64,000 nt of DNA, from positions 1,364,001 through 1,428,000 of the forward strand of contig NZ_CP058554.1 in NCBI RefSeq assembly GCF_014109725.1. The letters run 5' to 3'. The stretch is from Comamonas piscis. GTDB taxonomy: Bacteria > Pseudomonadota > Gammaproteobacteria > Burkholderiales > Burkholderiaceae_C. Position 1 is the first letter of the stretch. Every line of letters begins with the position of its first letter. This document shows positions 9,901 through 17,000 of this stretch, one piece after another. A program made the translations under genes and the position numbers. Below the pieces are notes generated by a model. The model did not search any database and was not told the DNA's origin. It saw only the letters and a program-made list of their open reading frames with translations.

Positions 9901-11482
9901 ACAGCTTCGGTGCATGACAGGTAAGGATCTCGGGCCAGACTACCTGCTTTCTGTAATCCCTAGCCTTAAGTCGCAGGCAACAGAAGACATAATAGCGGCA
10001 GTTCGGGGAGCAATTAACAGAAACGATGAAGACGCAGCAAATGGCGCTCTTGTAGCTGCACTTTACGGGCAAACACAAATAAATAGCGAACTCGAAGACC
10101 TAATACTAAAGTGTTCTCAAGGGACGTCTTCCAAGCTTCGCGCCATTGCATATCAGCTGGCGACGCTAAGAGGTTTGGATAGTGTTCGACAAGCACACAC
10201 GAGCAGCAATTGGAGTGCAGCCATAGCAGATGGAAACACTTACGAGGAATGGTTTGGATCAATGTTGCTGGTTGAAGCATGCGCACAAGATGAAATCTTA
10301 GTCGACAACATTCTGAAGCGTATTAGCCAAAAAACATGGTTTGCCTCGACCGAACGGCTCGGCATATCGTTTACCGAGCCTTTGGTTCATTTCTTTATAC
10401 AGCGACTTCGAAGAGGAGTTACAGCTGTGCAAGAGATGCAGCTTCCGCCCGTAGATTTTGAACTCTCAAGGACCGGGCCAGCCCCTTTTTCCTTCCTATC
10501 CATTCAAGAAACAGATCGAGATAGCGAGCGCTTCCCTAAACAACGGAGCCTGAAGGAGATTTTTGGTTCTGATGATGATTTCGATGAGAAACAGAAAAAA
10601 CTGCATGCGATGGCAAATTCATTCTTCGCGGAAATTAAACATTCGGAGGCGCGCCTTCTAGTTCAAGAGTTCACTATCGACAATCTCCGCCGTCTTGTTT
10701 CTGAAGTGCCATTGCTACTGAATGAATTGGTCGAGATATTGGAGCAAGCAGAAAACGCTCAATTCATTTGGTTAAAGAACTTAGCTTTTTCTGTGGCAAA
10801 CCTGATTTCTGCGCAGTCTCCTGATCATGCCGTTGAGTTGCTAAAGCGGGCTTCAACATCAAAGGGTTTCGTCACGCAGTCTTTGGAAGATAGCTTAACG
10901 CTTGAGCATCAAGCGATTTGGGGAAGCGAAGTATCTGAGCCAATTGAGGCTATGTGGCGTCAAAGGATCATGGGTTCTGAAAATGATGAGATCCTTGCTC
11001 GGGAGATTCTGGCAGCCGAACGCTTTGGTGCGGCTGACTTCATCAAGTCTATCGTTCTTCAGCTAGCGTTGAGCGAAGATGGCTTGGATCAGATATATGC
11101 AATTACGATTGCTGGCTACTCAATCCAGTCGGATATATTCGTTAAAACAATACGCGAACACGAGGGTGATAAGGGCCTAACAGGTCAAGCTGCCAAGCAT
11201 GCGTTGATAGAACATGAGAATGCCATATGGACGCAGCATTGGGTGGATCACATGTGGAACGCTCCCACAGCCCAGGAATTTTGGCGATGCTTGATGATTG
11301 CAAAAACATCGATGGATGCGCGAGTGAGTAACAAAACACCAGAGAGCAGTTGTTGGGCACTCTACGCCCCCGTGTTTCAACGGGTAAGAGCGTCGGCTAT
11401 AAAGGACCGGAACAAGGAACGTAAAAAGAGACTTCTCGGGCAGGAAACGCCCGAATCAATATTTATTAAATTTTCTAAATAA
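6920..11482 (+). CDS. Large STAND-like NTPase with N-terminal PD-(D/E)xK nuclease domain; candidate anti-phage protein
   Basis: A 1520-aa single-gene protein. The N-terminal 130 residues carry an Mrr-like restriction-nuclease motif set: helix Glu32 in GFEGLL, Asp59/Asp61 in GGMDGDA, and Glu72-x-Lys74 in FEAKRY. A P-loop NTPase module follows: Walker A GDEGHGKS (269-276), Walker B LLIVVDG with Asp351, and a sensor-like Arg384 in VTVRPHFW. The remaining 1100 residues are alpha-helical, repeat-like, with a charged coiled-coil near 704-734. This is the plan of Avs/NACHT-type STAND defence proteins: effector, NTPase switch, helical sensor. GC content is visibly lower than in the neighbours, which suggests transfer. 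The architecture is well supported; the immune role is inference. Confidence 0.75.
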   Translation: MRSAITSDYEQNLEVIKSGLLSLKATGADGFEGLLRIVLTGLTEIPFRLSASGLQGGMDGDAAISSDHVCFEAKRYSGEIHRNEVLTKLADLARKKEAADRLWILGATTEINTQLAKAVEEDGDKNAISTLILDWTSAPLPLLAIAVVSAGDEAIDFIANNFDAKTNQNKLSASDLKLAFLSISSHPEFENLLQRLKSNFNVSKMALKRAVDLNIEWRKKTFGSTRHARERLGQGLAVLQNKTFPSMRDELRGQILDELNACKEVILLGDEGHGKSWLSAQLCSDATGLGLFVSAEQLDGVSVNDLDDFLIDLLIKQTGEVANDTIKLRWRHRFEAWRVNPPLANLLIVVDGLNQRQNFRWDRLLNGIQSRLADIGGRMVVTVRPHFWQKEIARGLAFNPKIIAVPEWLPQERDELLTHYGISLDWLDKKTLQTLRNPRLLAVAIATLPHHEATTWKGLTTDRLLMEHLRTSQLENYEGETFVRLTKRLSEHATKVLERVKASSDEPSKYFQANSAAVIETRFFRPLAGPGDLYELRDEGLTLALGFTLVDQLWQTHSAKRDLTVRVTQLVEPINAMDRTADVIFASLLICALDDSRFDAGIFLALLDAFANLQNVNDQRFEEFVEIVKHQPEALFDILKVFCLETRLRINHDWFIHAAFVVASTDAGWYAAKAAIRHWLHCYNKDPVAQIRRYHKQSDADYVGQIEKKKAEIEEELESLSAFEEQLLKQMTEVSSEPDELFTLALRLLAGRSLVGFADTFVSMGVAFTLSKNLHSSRKAFQQLTTFNRVDRTATRSAFRKAIEPLRTKASSRGGQWTVVRMLYASGEECDAVEASALAEELRKGCNHFWSPSPVEWRQAKVANPDAIRPVDLDKGLQEFNVLDPDNILQSMGFGREDHGFRDFLPVACRFEPVAAFVKTKSIIGGLLTREGFPLRQVILNCDPHLPLVDPQLAKNLIKRVMNSNAFETLPENDRSICRMFAFYYSAGQISAGEQLRCMTGKDLGPDYLLSVIPSLKSQATEDIIAAVRGAINRNDEDAANGALVAALYGQTQINSELEDLILKCSQGTSSKLRAIAYQLATLRGLDSVRQAHTSSNWSAAIADGNTYEEWFGSMLLVEACAQDEILVDNILKRISQKTWFASTERLGISFTEPLVHFFIQRLRRGVTAVQEMQLPPVDFELSRTGPAPFSFLSIQETDRDSERFPKQRSLKEIFGSDDDFDEKQKKLHAMANSFFAEIKHSEARLLVQEFTIDNLRRLVSEVPLLLNELVEILEQAENAQFIWLKNLAFSVANLISAQSPDHAVELLKRASTSKGFVTQSLEDSLTLEHQAIWGSEVSEPIEAMWRQRIMGSENDEILAREILAAERFGAADFIKSIVLQLALSEDGLDQIYAITIAGYSIQSDIFVKTIREHEGDKGLTGQAAKHALIEHENAIWTQHWVDHMWNAPTAQEFWRCLMIAKTSMDARVSNKTPESSCWALYAPVFQRVRASAIKDRNKERKKRLLGQETPESIFIKFSK

Positions 11483-11712
11483 TCTTTAAGAGATTAAAAA
11501 ATTTTCCTCTAAAGAACTGGTCGTTACATAAAATTCGTCAGCGCTCAGCCCAAGGATGCTTTGGGTCGTTCGGTGACAGTCGCACCCAAGTAAGAGCCAC
11601 AAAAAGCGCCCTACCTGCGACAGATGCGGGTCGGCCAAAAGCGGACCATTTCTAAAGAGCGTCAAAATGCTAGCAATTACGTGCCGTAGACCCATGCCAA
11701 AATCGTCAATTT

Positions 11713-11726
11713 AGATCATATGATCT
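11713..11726. repeat. Perfect 14-bp palindrome across a start codon
   Basis: AGATCATATGATCT is its own reverse complement and contains the ATG at 11720. There is no Shine-Dalgarno sequence before this start. The palindrome could be an operator or an RNA hairpin that masks initiation, or may be chance in AT-rich DNA. Confidence 0.45.
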
Positions 11727-12031
11727 TTGAATTCGTTGTGGTCGATGCCTTCCTGATTGAAGGGCGATCTATTATTTTCACCGGCAAAGTGGGCAGCGGC
11801 GAAGTCCGTGTAGGTGATGATCTTTTCCTGCGGTCTCCGCACGGGAAAATCAAAGTCAAGGTTATTAGTCTTGAACCAAGCGGGTTTCGAGTTGCAGGTG
11901 CTAGGGCTGGCGATAACCTTGTGGTTGTTGTGAAGCACGTGAACCTTTCGTCTGTTGCAGACGGGTTTCACCTAACCGTAGAAAATCAAATCCAGGTGCA
12001 AAGCCTTACGCTGCATGGCCGGCGATTCTAA
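11720..12031 (+). CDS. Orphan EF-Tu domain-II-like protein, 103 aa
   Basis: A small beta-rich protein that reads like the second (beta-barrel) domain of translation GTPases standing alone. It shows FTGKVGSGEVRVGDDLFLRSP, then IKVKVISLEPSGFRVAGARAGDNLVVVVKHV, matching the domain-II pattern G-x-V-x-x-G-x-(V/I)-x-VGD ... V-x-SLE ... A-x-AGDN-(V/L)-x-(V/L). No GTPase domain precedes it: 237 bases of non-coding DNA separate it from the large NTPase gene. Its function is unknown. It shares the lower GC of the island, so it may travel with the NTPase. Confidence 0.62.
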   Translation: MIFEFVVVDAFLIEGRSIIFTGKVGSGEVRVGDDLFLRSPHGKIKVKVISLEPSGFRVAGARAGDNLVVVVKHVNLSSVADGFHLTVENQIQVQSLTLHGRRF

Positions 12032-12250
12032 TATGAGGTGAATGACCGCAACGGGTCGACACAAGTCATACCCATCCATGCGTTGAACGAGAGCAACCAG
12101 CCTCCAGTGACTCGATCCTTGAGCAGTCCCGTCCGCGCCCGACTTCAACCCGTTGCCTACCCAAACCCCCAGGCAGCAATTCCTGCTCCCTCTTTCGATG
12201 CAGAAACAAGGCCGCTGTCATCGATTCAGGCTGGCATGGATGGCCAGCGC

Positions 12251-13132
12251 TCATAGCGCCGCCTCTGCACGAATCCAGTCCAAGAAGGCACGCACTTCGG
12301 GGCGGTCAGTCGTTCCAGGCCTTGTCACCGCGTAGTACGCAAATCTTGCTGGCCATGGCTTGTCAAGCACTTGAATGAGCCGTCCTGCGGCCACCTCTTC
12401 CATCGCATAGGCTCGCGGCACCAGGGCAAGGCCTTGACCAGCCTCCGCCGCACGGATGAGCAAGAAATCGTCCTCAAAAGCATTGCCACGCTCTGATCGC
12501 TCGTCATGGGCAACTCCGTGCGCCTTCAGCCAAAGTGGCCAATCTGCCCGGTCGCCATCGTGGAGCAGCGGGTAGGCCAGGCATCCGCTTGCCTCGTGGA
12601 TCATCACCTGGTGCGCCTTCATAAATTCCGGCGACGCGACCGGCGTCAGAACCGGTGCCATCAGCAGAACGGAATCCAGCCCTGGATAGTCTCCCAAGCC
12701 GTGGCGCAAAGCCACATCCACGCGATCACGTTGCAGGTCCACCAGTTCCGAGGTCGCTTCAACGCGAACTTCGATCTCGGGATGCAGCAGCTTGAAACGG
12801 CCCAGCCGAGGCACCAGCCAGGACGCGGCAAATGTGGCAACGGTGCTGATCGTGAGGCTGCGTTGGCGCTTGGCTCTTTCCAGGCTATGCATCGCCTGTT
12901 CGATCTGAATGAACGCGTCACGCAGCTTGGGGTACACGCTGGCGCCGGCTTCCGTCAAGCGCATGCCACGGCGCTCACGCTCCAGCAGCACCACGCCTAG
13001 CCGATCTTCCAACACCCGGATTTGCTGGCTGACGGCGCCCGGGGTGACGTGCAAGGCCTGCGCCGCAGCTTTGACGCTTTTGCGCTGACCCACCTCCACA
13101 AAGGTGCGCAGTGCCTGCAAGGGGTAAAACAT
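12251..13132 (-). CDS. LysR-family transcriptional regulator (GcvA-like)
   Basis: A 293-aa LysR-type regulator. The winged helix-turn-helix is at residues 5-63 (FVEVGQRKSVKAAAQALHVTPGAVSQQIRVLEDRLG), followed by a substrate-binding domain with the GcvA-like start LTISTVATFAASWLVPRLGRF and the DVALRHGLGDYPGL segment. It is divergent from a GST/LLM-oxidoreductase/acetyltransferase cluster. The intergenic region holds two perfect palindromes, the first starting six bases from its start codon, which points to autoregulation and control of the cluster. The effector is unknown. Confidence 0.93.
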   Translation of the reverse strand: MFYPLQALRTFVEVGQRKSVKAAAQALHVTPGAVSQQIRVLEDRLGVVLLERERRGMRLTEAGASVYPKLRDAFIQIEQAMHSLERAKRQRSLTISTVATFAASWLVPRLGRFKLLHPEIEVRVEATSELVDLQRDRVDVALRHGLGDYPGLDSVLLMAPVLTPVASPEFMKAHQVMIHEASGCLAYPLLHDGDRADWPLWLKAHGVAHDERSERGNAFEDDFLLIRAAEAGQGLALVPRAYAMEEVAAGRLIQVLDKPWPARFAYYAVTRPGTTDRPEVRAFLDWIRAEAAL

Positions 13133-13137
13133 TTTTG

Positions 13138-13185
13138 AATTTAGATTTTCTAAATTTATAAAGCAGCAAGTATCGCTTTATAAAT
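13138..13185. promoter_or_regulatory. Twin palindromic operators between lysR and gst
   Basis: Two perfect inverted repeats lie side by side in AT-rich DNA. The first has arms AATTTAGA (13138-13145) and TCTAAATT (13149-13156) with a three-base centre, and contains the T-N11-A core typical of LysR boxes. The second has 11-bp arms ATTTATAAAGC (13154-13164) and GCTTTATAAAT (13175-13185) with a ten-base centre. The position suits binding by the divergent LysR protein. Confidence 0.6.
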
Positions 13186-13251
13186 ATTTAATTAAAAAAG
13201 AGAATTTGCATTCCTCGTAGATCTTTAAATTTTAGTATATCTACATTAAAA

Positions 13252-13875
13252 ATGCTGCATCTTTATACCGATAGTTCTCCGAATGGCTTCAAGGCCACCA
13301 TCGCTCTGGAAGAGCTTTCTTTGCCCTACCAACTGCACCATGTCCGCATTGATGAAGGCGATCACCGCAAGCCGGAGTTTCTTGCTCTCAATCCTTATGG
13401 ACGAATTCCTGTGCTCATGGACACGGAAACAGGCGTTCAGCTTTTCGAGTCTGCCGCCATTCTCTTGTACCTGGCTGACAAGACCGGCGCGCTGTTGGCC
13501 CCGAAGGGGCCAACCCGCTGGGAGGCGATCAAATGGCTGCAATTTCATGCCTCCAGCCTGGGTCCGTTACTGGGCCAGCGCGTGCATTTCACGCTGTTTG
13601 CAGATACCCCCATACCGTTGGCACAGGAGCGCTACCAGGGCCTGACCGAAGAGGCCTTCAAGGTGCTGGACCAGACCTTGGTTGATCGCCCATATCTGGC
13701 GGGTGACGACTATTCCATTGCCGATATTGCGCACTTCGGTTGGCTGCATATCGCAAGGATCATCCAGTTTGATTTCAGCCATCACCGCTACCTCAGCGAA
13801 TGGTTTGAGCGCGTTGCAGCGCGACCCGCCGTACGCAAAGGCGTCACATTGCCAGCACCCGCGACCGGTGCATGA
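13252..13875 (+). CDS. Glutathione S-transferase family protein (YfcG/Ure2-like)
   Basis: A 207-aa GST. The thioredoxin-like domain starts LYTDSSPNGFKATIALEEL and has the cis-Pro NPYGRIPVL and the glutathione-contact ETGVQLFESAAILLYLAD. The helical C-terminal domain carries YLAGDDYSIADIAHFGWL. The LFESAAIL and TDSSPNGFK segments are those of the YfcG/Ure2-like (Nu) class, which act on disulfides or electrophiles with glutathione. It is the first gene of a three-gene operon with an LLM oxidoreductase and a GNAT acetyltransferase, divergent from the LysR regulator, and so probably belongs to detoxification of a specific compound. Confidence 0.92.
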   Translation: MLHLYTDSSPNGFKATIALEELSLPYQLHHVRIDEGDHRKPEFLALNPYGRIPVLMDTETGVQLFESAAILLYLADKTGALLAPKGPTRWEAIKWLQFHASSLGPLLGQRVHFTLFADTPIPLAQERYQGLTEEAFKVLDQTLVDRPYLAGDDYSIADIAHFGWLHIARIIQFDFSHHRYLSEWFERVAARPAVRKGVTLPAPATGA

Positions 13876-13882
13876 CCCACCA

Positions 13883-14932
13883 ATGAGCTTGACAATGAAC
13901 GAACCCAAACTTTCTCAACAGGGGGCGGGAGCCTCCTACGCATCGTTTTTCGCGCACCCTGGTTACCGGCGCATGTTCGCGCCGGACCGGCTGACTCTGG
14001 GCATTTTTTTGCCGCTGCGCAGTTTCCAGGGGGATATGGCCGTACTACAGGGCCAGGCTGAGCTCGTCGCAGAGATCGACAGGCGCGATTTCGCGGCCGT
14101 GTGGGTGCGCGATGTCCCCTTGTTCGATCCCTCGTTTGGCGATGCAGGCCAGGTGTTCGATCCTTTTAGCTACCTGTCCTTTCTGGCAGCACGAACCAAG
14201 AAGTTGGCCTTGGCGACGGGGAGTGCCATTGTTTCCTTGCGCCACCCCATCGACTTGGCCAAGGCAGCGGCCACCATTGACCAACTCTCAGGAGGCCGCC
14301 TGGTCATGGGCGTGGCATCCGGCGATCGGCCGATAGAGTTTCCTGCGTATGGGCTCGATCACGCATCCCGCGCGGAGCGCTTTTCCGAGGCAATCTCGTA
14401 CATGCGCCAACTCATGCGCTCGGGGCGGCTGAACATCCACTCTCCACTGGGTCGCTTTGAGGGGGCAGAGCTTTTGCCCCAGCCTGTTTGCGGCCGCATC
14501 CCACTGGTGGTGACGGGATCCTCGGGGCAGTCGCTGGATTGGATTGCCCGGAATGCAGATGGCTGGCTGACCTACCCCAATGCAACCCATACCCCTCGGG
14601 GACCTCAGCATTTGGCCGAAAAAATTCGGGCTTGGCGTGAGTTGATCCCAGGAAGGGGCTTTCGGCCCCATATGACCAACGAGTGGATTGATCTGGTGGA
14701 TGATCCTGGCTATCCGCGCACGCCCTTGCACGGCGGCTATGTTCTGCGTACCGGCCGCCATGGGCTGATGGCCTTGCTGGAGGAATGGCAGGCGGCAGGG
14801 GTGAACCATGCGGCGCTGGGCATTCAGTTTTCACAACGCTCGCCTGCGGAAGTCATCGATGAGCTGGCCAGGGAGGTACTGCCGCATTTCCCATCGCACG
14901 AAGGGCAAAACCCTGCTGCGGTCAACTGGTGA
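13883..14932 (+). CDS. LLM-class (luciferase-like) flavin oxidoreductase
   Basis: A 349-aa luciferase-like monooxygenase. The start is placed at ATG 13883, seven bases after the GST stop; ATG 13895 is also possible. Landmarks of the bacterial-luciferase fold are LTLGIFLPLRSF, RDFAAVWVRDVPLFDPSFGDAGQVFDPF, the LATGSAIVSLRHPIDLAKAAATIDQLSGGRLVMGV block and VVTGSSGQSLDWIARNADGWLTYP. Family members use FMNH2 (or F420) to oxidise a substrate with O2. The TIM-barrel is complete. Its place between GST and acetyltransferase genes suggests degradation or detoxification of a xenobiotic. Confidence 0.88.
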   Translation: MSLTMNEPKLSQQGAGASYASFFAHPGYRRMFAPDRLTLGIFLPLRSFQGDMAVLQGQAELVAEIDRRDFAAVWVRDVPLFDPSFGDAGQVFDPFSYLSFLAARTKKLALATGSAIVSLRHPIDLAKAAATIDQLSGGRLVMGVASGDRPIEFPAYGLDHASRAERFSEAISYMRQLMRSGRLNIHSPLGRFEGAELLPQPVCGRIPLVVTGSSGQSLDWIARNADGWLTYPNATHTPRGPQHLAEKIRAWRELIPGRGFRPHMTNEWIDLVDDPGYPRTPLHGGYVLRTGRHGLMALLEEWQAAGVNHAALGIQFSQRSPAEVIDELAREVLPHFPSHEGQNPAAVNW

Positions 14933-15456
14933 GCACTGCAATGACCGATGACCACCATGCCGCTGAACCTATGAAAAGAGCCGCCCAAACGCCGATGCCC
15001 ATAAACATCCGTGCTCTGCAAGCACGGGATCGAAAGCCTTGGGAAGCGCTTTATCGCCAGTACGCCGACTTCTACCAATCGACCATGACGGATGCGATCC
15101 TGGACCGATGTTGGTCATGGCTGATGAACCCGAATCACGCTGTGGAGGGGCTGGTCGCAGAAGGGGAGAACCGGCAGTTGCTAGGTCTGGCGCACTTTCG
15201 TGCCTGCCCGGACCCACTGATCGCTGCTGATTTCGGCTTTCTCGACGATTTGTTTGTCCGCCCGGATGCACGTGGGTTAGGCATTGGCCGCCGCCTGATC
15301 AGCGGCGTCGCAGCCTTGGGACAAGAACGCAAATGGGCCGTATTGCGCTGGATCACTGCGGACAGCGATGCCCAAGCGCGCCAGCTCTACGACAAACTGG
15401 CACAAGCCACCCACTGGGTCAGCTATGACCTGGACTTGCAACGCTTGAGAGGCTAG
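14929..15456 (+). CDS. GNAT-family N-acetyltransferase
   Basis: A 175-aa acetyltransferase. The acetyl-CoA-binding motif A is FGFLDDLFVRPDARGLGIGRRLISGV (residues about 104-130, with the R-G-x-G-I-G pyrophosphate loop), preceded by RALQARDRKPWEALYRQYADFY and followed by VLRWITADSDAQARQLYDKLA. A GTG start at 14929 overlaps the LLM stop as GTGA; ATG 14941, four codons on, is an alternative. The overlap indicates translational coupling. The acyl acceptor is unknown. Confidence 0.9.
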   Translation: MSTAMTDDHHAAEPMKRAAQTPMPINIRALQARDRKPWEALYRQYADFYQSTMTDAILDRCWSWLMNPNHAVEGLVAEGENRQLLGLAHFRACPDPLIAADFGFLDDLFVRPDARGLGIGRRLISGVAALGQERKWAVLRWITADSDAQARQLYDKLAQATHWVSYDLDLQRLRG

Positions 15457-15904
15457 CTGCGTTGCGACCCTAGCTTGGCCTGCTGCTGTCTCAAGTGACG
15501 GCGGCAGGCTTCTTTGCAGGATACCTCGCTGCTGGAAGTGCGTGGAAGACATCCGTCCTCGCTGACAGCAAGTCAAGCTTCTAATGAAGTGGCAGTTGAG
15601 AGTAGATCCCGTTTAATGGGTCATCTAGACGATTGTTGTTGCGGCGGCTCCGCTCAGTAAATGGCGCAGATCAGCCTGATGCTTTGGTCGCTGGCAAGGA
15701 GTCCGCTCACAGAAGGGCATCTTGCAGTCGGCCGGTATGCAACAAGCTTGGTAGAACTGATTTCAGCAATCCCTCGGCGCGCTATCCGGCATTTGCTGAA
15801 CTGGATGTGCCACTCCCCGGCTATTGCGTCCATGAGTTTTTGCAGTGGCGCCAAGTTGGACTACGCAGATGAATCCAAAAAGCGTCGAGTAGCGTATAGA
15901 GCAC
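15457..15904. other. Intergenic region, no gene recognised
   Basis: A 448-base stretch in which no frame has convincing start, ribosome site and composition together. Short frames on both strands read as low-complexity translations of non-coding DNA. No terminator with a clear stem and T-run was seen after the acetyltransferase gene. Confidence 0.5.
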
Positions 15905-16816
15905 ATGCCCATTTCTTCCAAACTATCCACCCCCATGAGCCGCCGCCTAAGCCTCATGGGCATCGGTTCCGCCATTGCAGCACTGCTGTCCGGCTGTTCT
16001 GGTGCCCAGGTACTGGACCACCTCGTGGCCCATGACACCTACCACGGCCCCACGGGCGTACCCTACGGGCCCGATCCGCGTCATCTGCTGGATGTGTACC
16101 AGCCGCAGGCCAGCACGGTGCCCGGTCCTGCACCGGTGGTGCTCTTTTTTTATGGCGGCAACTGGACCAGCGGCGAGCGGGCCGAGTACCGATTCGTCGG
16201 CGAAGCGCTGGCAGCCAACGGCATCATCGCGGTGGTGGCCGACTACCGGCTGAGCCCCCAGGTGCGCTATGACGGCTTTCTGGGCGATTGCGCCTTGGCG
16301 CTGCAGTGGACCTTGGCAAATGCAGCCAGCCTGGGTGGCGACCCTGCGCGGGTGATGGTGATGGGCCATTCGGCCGGGGCTTACAACGCTGCGATGCTGG
16401 CGCTGGACCCGCGCTGGCTGGCGCCTTTAGGCCTAGCACCGGATCGGCTTGCGGGCTGGATTGGGTTGGCCGGCCCCTATGACTTTTTGCCGATTGTGGA
16501 CCCCCAGGTTCAGGTTGCTTTTAACTGGCCGCACACCCCTGCTGATTCCCAGCCCCTCTTCTACGCCGACACCAAGGCCCCCCGTACCTTGCTGCTGGCC
16601 GCACGCAATGACAAGGTGGTTGATACGCAGCGCAACACCGTTGGCCTGGCAAATCGCTCGCGGGCTGCCGGTACTGACGTGGAGATGCGGATCTTTGACC
16701 ACCTCAGCCACGTGACCACGGTTGCCGCACTGGCCCGGCCGCTGGATTGGCTAGCCCCGGTGCTGCCGACGGTGGTGGACTTTGTACGCGGGGATCCGAA
16801 GCCTGTGAGAAGGTGA
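15905..16816 (+). CDS. Lipoprotein alpha/beta-hydrolase (esterase/lipase, BD-FAE type)
   Basis: A 303-aa secreted esterase. The N-terminus has a lipoprotein signal with lipobox LLSGC near residue 31 (start at 15905 or at the internal ATG 15935; both keep the signal). The hydrolase fold shows VVLFFYGGNWTSGERAEYR (oxyanion region, in place of HGGxW), the nucleophile elbow MGHSAGAYNAA, the acid region AARNDKVVD and the catalytic His in FDHLSHVTT. Family members hydrolyse short acyl or carbamoyl esters. The cell position would be the outer or inner membrane, periplasm-facing. It stands as a single transcription unit. Confidence 0.9.
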   Translation: MPISSKLSTPMSRRLSLMGIGSAIAALLSGCSGAQVLDHLVAHDTYHGPTGVPYGPDPRHLLDVYQPQASTVPGPAPVVLFFYGGNWTSGERAEYRFVGEALAANGIIAVVADYRLSPQVRYDGFLGDCALALQWTLANAASLGGDPARVMVMGHSAGAYNAAMLALDPRWLAPLGLAPDRLAGWIGLAGPYDFLPIVDPQVQVAFNWPHTPADSQPLFYADTKAPRTLLLAARNDKVVDTQRNTVGLANRSRAAGTDVEMRIFDHLSHVTTVAALARPLDWLAPVLPTVVDFVRGDPKPVRR

Positions 16817-17000
16817 TCAGAGCCGTGGCCGAATCTGTGGCGTAACAGGCTTGCTTTGCAGCCAGTGCCTCGGTTAATCCATCGTGGCGGAAGGCTTATG
16901 ACGACTGGCTGGCCGCGCTAATATGGCGCTTTCGGCCAGAACCGGCTTATCCGCCATCACCGCGTAACGGTGCCAGCCAGCGCTGCTGTCAACCGCTTCC

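Noticed and set aside
12038..12256. A 72-aa plus-strand frame after the EF-Tu-domain gene
   Set aside because: Pro/Ser/Gln-rich composition without recognisable pattern, no ribosome site, and its end overlaps the lysR stop; most likely non-coding.
15661..16035. A 124-aa frame in the gap before the esterase gene
   Set aside because: It runs into the lipoprotein signal region in another frame, has no ribosome site and no family resemblance.
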